Positions 57,994 to 64,000 of a stretch of 64,000 nucleotides of DNA are shown one piece after another; position 1 is the first letter of the stretch; each line of letters starts with the position of its first letter. Source of the DNA: Juglans regia (taxonomy: Eukaryota > Streptophyta > Magnoliopsida > Fagales > Juglandaceae); NCBI RefSeq assembly GCF_001411555.2, contig NC_049912.1, positions 28,993,514 through 29,057,513 of the forward strand. The letters run 5' to 3'. The position numbers were made by a program, and so were the translations under genes. The notes below the pieces were generated by a model, which had not been told where the DNA came from, ran no database searches, and was given only the letters and a program-made list of their open reading frames with translations.

Positions 57994-59817
57994 TTAGACA
58001 GTATTCTGGCTTTCGTTCACCTTTGACAATCCAGCTCCATTGTCGTCCGCCATCGCCTGTCCGCTCTCGGCCGCTTTTACCTGTTCTCGGAACTTCTTAT
58101 AGATGTCACCCTTATAAAAGTTTGAAGTCCTAAGCACCAAAATAAGCGAAAGAAGCGCCCCAAACAAGGTCACGGCAGTAATAAGAATGAAAGGGAGTTT
58201 AAAGCAATCACCCCCTACACAATTTAGTTCCTCCCCAGGCTTTCTCTCGAGCCCCAAAGCTGCCAGTTGTTTCTTAGCCTCCCTATCGTATAAATACCCT
58301 GTTGTCTTCACATTGAGCAAAAAGGACCCAACAGGGCTAGCCACCACCCCGAAATTGTACAGAGTGGAGTAGTACTTAAGGCCAAAAAGTTCAGAGATTA
58401 TGGCGAAAATTAGAGGCCATTGTGCTCCAAAACATAACCCAATTATGATTGATGAAATGTAAAGTGCGTATGGAGCGCTGAATGCGATCAGAAGAAACCC
58501 AGCACACGATAATAAAAGGACTAGAGTGAGCATGAGAGTACGAGGGAACTTGTACTTGGTTAAAAGGATTTCAGACACCACACCTCCGACGATCTTTCCG
58601 AAGTATATCCATATGCTAATAAGGGACGCGAACATGCTGATATCTGCACGCGAATATCCGAAGGAAAGTCCGATCTGTCCCAAGTTGTCCATCACCGTTA
58701 ATGTGCCCCCCAGGACGCAAGTTGTAGCCAAGAACAGCAGGAACATATCGATGCTGAAAACCGCTTGGAGTATGGTGTGGTCCTCCCCTCTGTCTACCTT
58801 CTGAAACATGGTTTTCCAGCAGGAATCTTGATTTTCTGCACTTGGCCGGTTGGGAGGCGAAAAGGTTGGCGAAGTAAACGGTAGTGCTTTTGCAGATGGG
58901 GGTGTCTCAGGGTTTTGTTTCTCAATCTCAGACGTTCTCGTAGACGGTGAACGATCATTGATAACTTTGTTACTGCTCTTCCAAAGCATATACTCTTGCT
59001 TAATAACGACAGCAAGTGGGAGAAAGAGCAAGAAAAGCACAACGGCAACACTACCACCGTATGCGCTTTTCGTGAATTTGACATTCTTCTGTACGATGAT
59101 CATAATCAACAAGAACACAGCTAGACTGAGTGAAATATAGAGAAACTTATAGAAAACTTTGTCCTCGTTAGGCTGCCGAACACCCTTAATTATTCTGATG
59201 ACTCGAATAAAAACGAACGATACAGCCATAGGAAGAGAAGCCATTAGAAAAATCAAAGACTTGGTGTCGTTGCCATAGAAGGCGTGGTAAAACTGCGTGA
59301 TAATTGCAGTACTCAGACTGATATAACCTTCATTCACGCCGATCACGACGCCACGGCTTTCTGGGAAGTTCTTAACGCCGGTGATGAGGGCTCCAGTGTT
59401 GGTGAAGGTGTGGGAATTTGCCCCTATGAAGATGTAAAAGCACATATGCCAGACTTTGGGCCGAGCAATTTTTTGGGTTACGGCGAGCCATAGCATAAAG
59501 TACCCACAGAAATTGAAAGCTGCACCCACAGATAAGACAACCCAGGGGGGTGTGATCTCGTTTATTAGGCCTGAAACGAGGCCGATGTTGGAGCCCAAGT
59601 CCTTGAAGAAGCTAAGCAAATTGAGGGTGGATTGGTCGTAGCCGAGTGTGGATTTGATATCGTTGGAGTAAAGGCCGAACGAGTAGCTCGCGCCGGAGAC
59701 GGACATCAGTATAAATGTTGCAAACACCATGAGCCAACGCCCCCTGAGCACTTGGAGAGCGAAGCTCCTCATGTCTGCCCAACCACCATCGCCTCTTCCT
59801 GCAGCAGTAAACACCAT
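57994..59817 (-). CDS. NFD4-like / nodulin-like MFS transporter, copy B
   Basis: Intronless, 607 aa, the tandem paralogue of copy A at about 93% protein identity with a one-residue insertion in the central loop (SPPNRPSAEN). The domain order and membrane layout are those described for copy A, including the nodulin-like N-terminal half and the FGAQWPLIFAIISELFGLKYY motif near residue 480. It has Gly at 149 (ALITGVKNF) and NEG where A has SNG, just after the ESRGVVIGV stretch. No stop or frameshift is present. Its upstream region is compact (about 100 bp of leader-like text, then a TATA-like site), so it is a better model of the ancestral promoter than copy A. Confidence 0.93.
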   Translation of the reverse strand: MVFTAAGRGDGGWADMRSFALQVLRGRWLMVFATFILMSVSGASYSFGLYSNDIKSTLGYDQSTLNLLSFFKDLGSNIGLVSGLINEITPPWVVLSVGAAFNFCGYFMLWLAVTQKIARPKVWHMCFYIFIGANSHTFTNTGALITGVKNFPESRGVVIGVNEGYISLSTAIITQFYHAFYGNDTKSLIFLMASLPMAVSFVFIRVIRIIKGVRQPNEDKVFYKFLYISLSLAVFLLIMIIVQKNVKFTKSAYGGSVAVVLFLLFLPLAVVIKQEYMLWKSSNKVINDRSPSTRTSEIEKQNPETPPSAKALPFTSPTFSPPNRPSAENQDSCWKTMFQKVDRGEDHTILQAVFSIDMFLLFLATTCVLGGTLTVMDNLGQIGLSFGYSRADISMFASLISIWIYFGKIVGGVVSEILLTKYKFPRTLMLTLVLLLSCAGFLLIAFSAPYALYISSIIIGLCFGAQWPLIFAIISELFGLKYYSTLYNFGVVASPVGSFLLNVKTTGYLYDREAKKQLAALGLERKPGEELNCVGGDCFKLPFILITAVTLFGALLSLILVLRTSNFYKGDIYKKFREQVKAAESGQAMADDNGAGLSKVNESQNTV

Positions 59818-59923
59818 TTCTTCGGGATTTTTTAGGTCCTAGCTTGCTAGGAACCCTTTTGCAACTATTATATGTCCTGAGGAATAGGGGAAGAGAGATA
59901 GAGGAGTAAATGATCTAAAAATA

Positions 59924-59934
59924 TAAGGCAATCA
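59924..59934 (-). promoter_or_regulatory. Possible TATA box of copy B
   Basis: The minus strand reads cttatattttt about 110 bp upstream of the ATG, followed by the CT-rich text 'cctctatctctcttcccc' typical of a plant start region. The equivalent in copy A (about 53515-53523) is where the Harbinger-like MITE was inserted. Confidence 0.4.
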
Positions 59935-59979
59935 TGTCTTTCCAGAAAAAAGGAGAAAGTGCATATAAAACCACGTACG

Positions 59980-62900
59980 TACCCTTAATTCGTATGAGCG
60001 GAAGAGTGTTCGGGGGGATAAAAAATCTTGACAACCTTCTAATACTTCATATTTTATATTATTTTTAATTTTTATTATTTTTTTCTTTTATCAAATATTT
60101 ATTATATAAATAAAAAATAAAAAATTTGAAATAATTTTAAAAAAATAAATTAAATTTTTTTCAAAAAAAATATTAAAAATTTTAAAAAATATAAAATATA
60201 AAATGCAGTTGAGGTTATATAGCAAAACTTAAAAGACATATCCATCTCCAACGTTGTCAAGTGTCTTGACTTCGTATCCACGTGGGAAGAAATTTGCTTT
60301 GAAGGTATTGAACGTACGCATGCCTTGTTTTTTAAGCAAGAGACAAGCTTTTGATAATTCTTATGTGTATGAAACCCTTCCGTCTAACAAAATTAATGCT
60401 TATCCTGATTTGTCCCTTTTTTTCTACGATCGATGCTACGGTAGCTCATTTATAAAAGCGCGTATTATATCTTATTATATTTAAATGTGAAGAAAATATC
60501 GAGAAAATAGATCATTGCACGTTGTCTTTAGTTTCCTTTCAACTATGTATGTATATATGTTTTGTGTCTTAAGAGTGTTAGATATTTTGATTCAGTTTCA
60601 ATGGGAGATGATGAGGAGAAACACACGAGGATTGCAATGACTCATCATGTGTTGGTGGGGACGGAATCAACATGGAACATAGATCAGTCAAACAAGTGTT
60701 AAATATGTTGATAGGAATTACATGTTCGGAGTTGCACGTTCGATTGATAGAAAGCTGTTGGAAAAGTAGTACTACTTCGGCTAGTTGAATTTTAAAGTTG
60801 TTTGTTTAATGGTCCAAAGTGTGTTGTCGCTTGTCAGTTCAGCTTTCAACTACTGTTCATGTATTGATTTGTTCAAAATTGTTTATTCATTAATATTGAT
60901 TGGTTCATGCATGATAACTTTTATAAAAGTAAATTAAAGCTACGAATTGTATATATATATATATAAAAGATTGTAAAGTTGTTTATCTTCTTAAATAAAT
61001 CTTACTTATTAGTACAATAATATGTAAGCTTTAGTTAAACTTTGCGGACCAAAATTATTAGAATTATTTAGTCCCATAAACTTAATTATATGGTTGTTAT
61101 TTATTTATTTATTCTCCTACTATTTGAATAATAGCTCTCCTTTTGTTATGGTCGATTGGGTTCCACGTTCTATTTCAGGGCATAAAAGATTTTTTCGGAG
61201 ATACCATAAACTTCCCTTCAAAGCCACTAATAATAATTAAAAAAAAAAAAGAAAAAAAAAAAAGAAGCATAGATATCATTTTGCAAAGGGCCAAATGCCA
61301 AAGTCCAAAACCCGAAACGTATACATCGTCTTTAAATTGGGTGGTCCCCACAAATCTCCAACTCTTACTTGTAAAATGTATTTTTCGGTCAAAAGAAAAG
61401 GTAATTAATAAAATTGCAATCTATTTTTTTTATTTAAAAAAAAAAAAAAACATACGAATCCTTGAGTACGAGGCAAAGATCAAATAGAGTACTACTGTTA
61501 TAGTAGAAAAAAATATTATAAAAATAAATTTATGAATTCACATAATTTAATATGATATATTAGATCTATTATATAATAAAATAACTTTATAATAAAATAT
61601 AACACATCATATCATGTCATTTTATTAATTTGTTTTTAAAAAATTCCTTTGTTGACCAAATCATTTTTTTAATCTCTTATTTCTTTAAAACATTGCTCCT
61701 ATTATTATATAAAAAAAAAGAAAAACCATTGCTCCTAGTAACACCTCCAACATAACTTCCACGTAATATTATTGATCTGGTAGCGAATTACAAACCATAA
61801 TATTATAACGTACTTCAATACATATTTACCACACGATCCATAGTGTCATAGAAATGTTAAAAGTGTTATAATTGTAATTTTTTATTGTTAACAGCAAAAT
61901 ACACAGTCTAAAAGAGAAGAGAAATCCATTATTGGAATGTGTTGAGATGGGCTGAGCCTCGATCGGTGATGCATGGAGCTCTCGGTAGTGGTCCAATGCG
62001 GTTGTACGGTGTCAGTTCGAGATGAACAATATTTAAATACATAAAAGCATAAAATAAAGAGAGATTAACACATATTTATGTGTGATTTGACACTAAACCT
62101 ACGTTTATGAGGTTTGGAGAGGAGAGATTTCTCTATAATAAATTTGTTTACAGTCTCTCATAACCTCTAATTTTTTACTATATAATGGAAGCTGTAAATT
62201 TATTTGCTAGAGAAGAAGCCATCTCTCGAGCTCTCAGGTTAAAGAAGAAGTCGAAGAAGAACCGAATAAGTCCAAAGTTTGAAGTCCGAAAAAAGTCGAA
62301 GTTCCCTATCCGTAAGTTCCTCTTGCCTTTTACCTCCGGCCGCTTATTTGTTTTAAGTCACTTCTCTCTTTTTCTTTCCTATCTTCCTTTTTTTTGCTTT
62401 ATGTCAAATCTTCCATTTTCTTCACATTACTTTTCCATACCTTCGGACACTTCCATGCTAGTCATTTTCTTGTCCCATGATCCCATCTCCTTCTCTTATA
62501 TTTTATCTTCTAATAAGTCCCTCCAATTAGATGGTCCTAGAAAATTTTTTTGGGCTGTGGAAAAATCCCCTCACACTTATATTTTGGTGATAAAAGCGAT
62601 GTTCTTACAAATGAGAATATACTTTCCTATAATAGATGTGTAAATTATGACGTGATTATTGAGATAAAAAAAAAAGACTTATTATTCTCATATATAAAGA
62701 ATAATTACATCACGATTATAACATAAATTTATTTTCGATTAGTAAAGCCGAATATCATTTATTTAGTTATTGATTAAAAATTTAAGGTAAAAAAAAGTGG
62801 TCGAGAAATTAGAGCTTTATTTAGGTATTTCGGCACCTTCTGGATCTGTTATACGTCAGTGACATCCCTCCAAAATGACCGAATAAACACGAAGAAATGT

Positions 62901-63540
62901 CAAGATTCCAAGTTGTCAAGTTGGCAGTAACGCCAACCAATTCATTACATTATTACATTTTTATGCCATTATATCAAATGTAATATATTTATTTATTATC
63001 ATTTAATAATCTGTTTTTATTATTTTTTTTGTAACATTCGATGATTAATTTATTATCTCTTATAAATTTTTTACAAATAAGAATATAATATATAATATTA
63101 ATCACCGCCACCACCACACAGCCCATGTGGCACACCCAGCTGGGTTTCAATCCAATCACCCAAAATGGGGAGACATGTAGAGCCCCAAAAATAGAGAGTA
63201 ATAATATATACAATATATTTTTATAATATATTTTATAATAATATTATAAGATGATGATATTTTTATAAAATGATGTTATTTTTATAAGATATTTTATAAA
63301 AATATTTATTATTTAAAATATAATTATATAAAATATTATAAAAAATATTGTGAGTAAATAAAATGAAATTAGATGCAGGACAAGAAAGTACACCTATGAT
63401 AATAAGGAAAAATCAGAGCAAATCCCACTAGACTATCACACCTAAATGCGTTTTATGTCCTTAATCATCAGCATCTTCTTTTTCTAGAACGCAACCCTCA
63501 ATATATAATATTGTTAATCGCCTTCAATAATAGTTTCTAG
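59980..63540. other. 5' flank of copy B and spacer to the third copy
   Basis: No supportable gene. 60590-62800 aligns in patches with unit A. 61890-62590 is unique here: text such as 'gattaacacatatttatgtgtgatttgacactaaacctacg' resembles sequence often found in plant LTR retrotransposons, so it is probably a retroelement fragment. The 152-aa frame at 62185-62643 lies partly in it and resembles no family. 62990-63400 is AT-rich spacer. Confidence 0.5.
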
Positions 63541-63562
63541 CTACCTTTTTTTAGATCTCCTC

Positions 63563-64000
63563 CTATTGTCCAGCAGCACCATTCTTGGTCATCGCCATCT
63601 CCGCCTCAGCCGCTTCTCTGAACTTCTTATAAATATCACTTTTATAGAACTTCCTTGTTCGAAGCACCAAAACGAGGGAAACAAGTGCTCCGAGCAATGT
63701 CACCGCAGTGATTATAATGAAAGACAACTTGAAGCACTCCACCCCAATGCAAAATAACTCCTTTCCAGCTACCCTTTTGAGTCCCAATGCTGCCATTTGC
63801 TTCTCAGCCTCCTTGTCATACAAATACCCAGTGACTCTTACATTCAGCAGATACAGTCCGATAGGGCTGGCCGCCCCCCCAAAATTGTACAAAGTAGAGT
63901 AGTATTTGAGGCCAAAAAGTTCGGAGATTATTGCGAAAATTAATGGCCATTGTGCACCAAAACAAAACCCAATAATGATTGACGCTACATAAAGTCCGTC
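63563..64000 (-). CDS. NFD4-like MFS transporter, third copy (partial)
   Basis: The 3' end of a third tandem member, cut by the right window edge. The open frame runs from the edge (first full codon at 64000-63998) to the stop at 63563, 145 aa. It begins DGLYVASIIIGFCFGAQW, then WPLIFAIISELFGLKYY and the last membrane span, ending in FREAAEAEMAMTKNGAAGQ. It is clearly more divergent from A and B than they are from each other (for example GAASPIGLYLLNVRVTG against VVASPVGSFLLNVKTTG, and a shorter tail). It is therefore an older duplicate. The frame is intact in the visible part. Confidence 0.9.
   Translation of the reverse strand, partial: DGLYVASIIIGFCFGAQWPLIFAIISELFGLKYYSTLYNFGGAASPIGLYLLNVRVTGYLYDKEAEKQMAALGLKRVAGKELFCIGVECFKLSFIIITAVTLLGALVSLVLVLRTRKFYKSDIYKKFREAAEAEMAMTKNGAAGQ

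Larger units (their letters stand above)
57150..62825. repeat. Tandem segmental duplication, unit B
   Basis: The second segment, aligned with unit A over the 3' flank, gene and 5' flank. It lacks the insertions that mark unit A. It has its own extra block at about 61890-62590 where unit A has different, shorter text. Confidence 0.8.

Noticed and set aside
62185..62643. 152-aa frame beginning MEAVNLFAREEA
   Set aside because: Lies partly in a retroelement-like block present only in unit B, turns into Phe/Ser/Leu noise, no domain seen.

Overview
The window is nuclear DNA of a flowering plant, most likely a woody eudicot. It has AT-rich intergenic sequence, GT-AG introns, long (TA)n and (GA)n tracts, many MITE-type repeats and plant-specific gene families. 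One dispersed family carrying 'actcatctcaactcatctc' fits a Fagales-like genome, but the species is a guess. I saw no prokaryotic, organellar or CRISPR features.

Layout. 1-3090 is intergenic plus the 5' leader of a RABC2-type Rab GTPase gene (3092-6303, +, six exons). 6790-9863 is a block of nested repeats with LTR-like ends, a perfect 48-bp inverted repeat and a hAT-like MITE. 13517-14560 (-) is an intronless ZAT5-type C2H2 zinc-finger repressor. 17706-19964 looks like a solo LTR with a perfect TATAA target duplication. 23581-24366 (-) is a two-exon DUF1635 gene. 27706-30199 (-) is an 11-exon shugoshin gene with an internal exon duplication. 33630-36018 is a pair of nested Mutator-like elements carrying GC-rich, possibly captured sequence. 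41405-41773 (-) is a GLUTAMINE DUMPER-like gene without a recognisable VIMAG motif. 42463-44857 is a non-autonomous transposon with TIRs of about 340 bp. 45708-49892 (+) is a five-exon pectate lyase gene of the PMR6 type.

From about 49970 to the right edge lies a tandem array of intronless NFD4/nodulin-like major facilitator genes, all on the minus strand: copy A 51145-52965, copy B 57994-59817 and a truncated third copy 63563-64000. A and B sit in duplicated segments whose flanks still align. B therefore serves as an empty-site control for A. Three insertions found only in A are resolved to the base with target-site duplications: a TTA-flanked MITE, a 9-bp-TSD Mutator-like MITE and a TAA-flanked Harbinger-like MITE that holds a 29-bp satellite array. 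The last two bracket the inferred core promoter of copy A.

The genes are ordinary single-copy eukaryotic genes with unrelated roles (membrane traffic, transcription, chromosome cohesion, amino-acid export, cell wall, membrane transport); there is no operon logic. I found no convincing new biochemical system. The best leads are the insertion history of the NFD4 array, the in-frame duplication in shugoshin, and the GDU-like gene without VIMAG.
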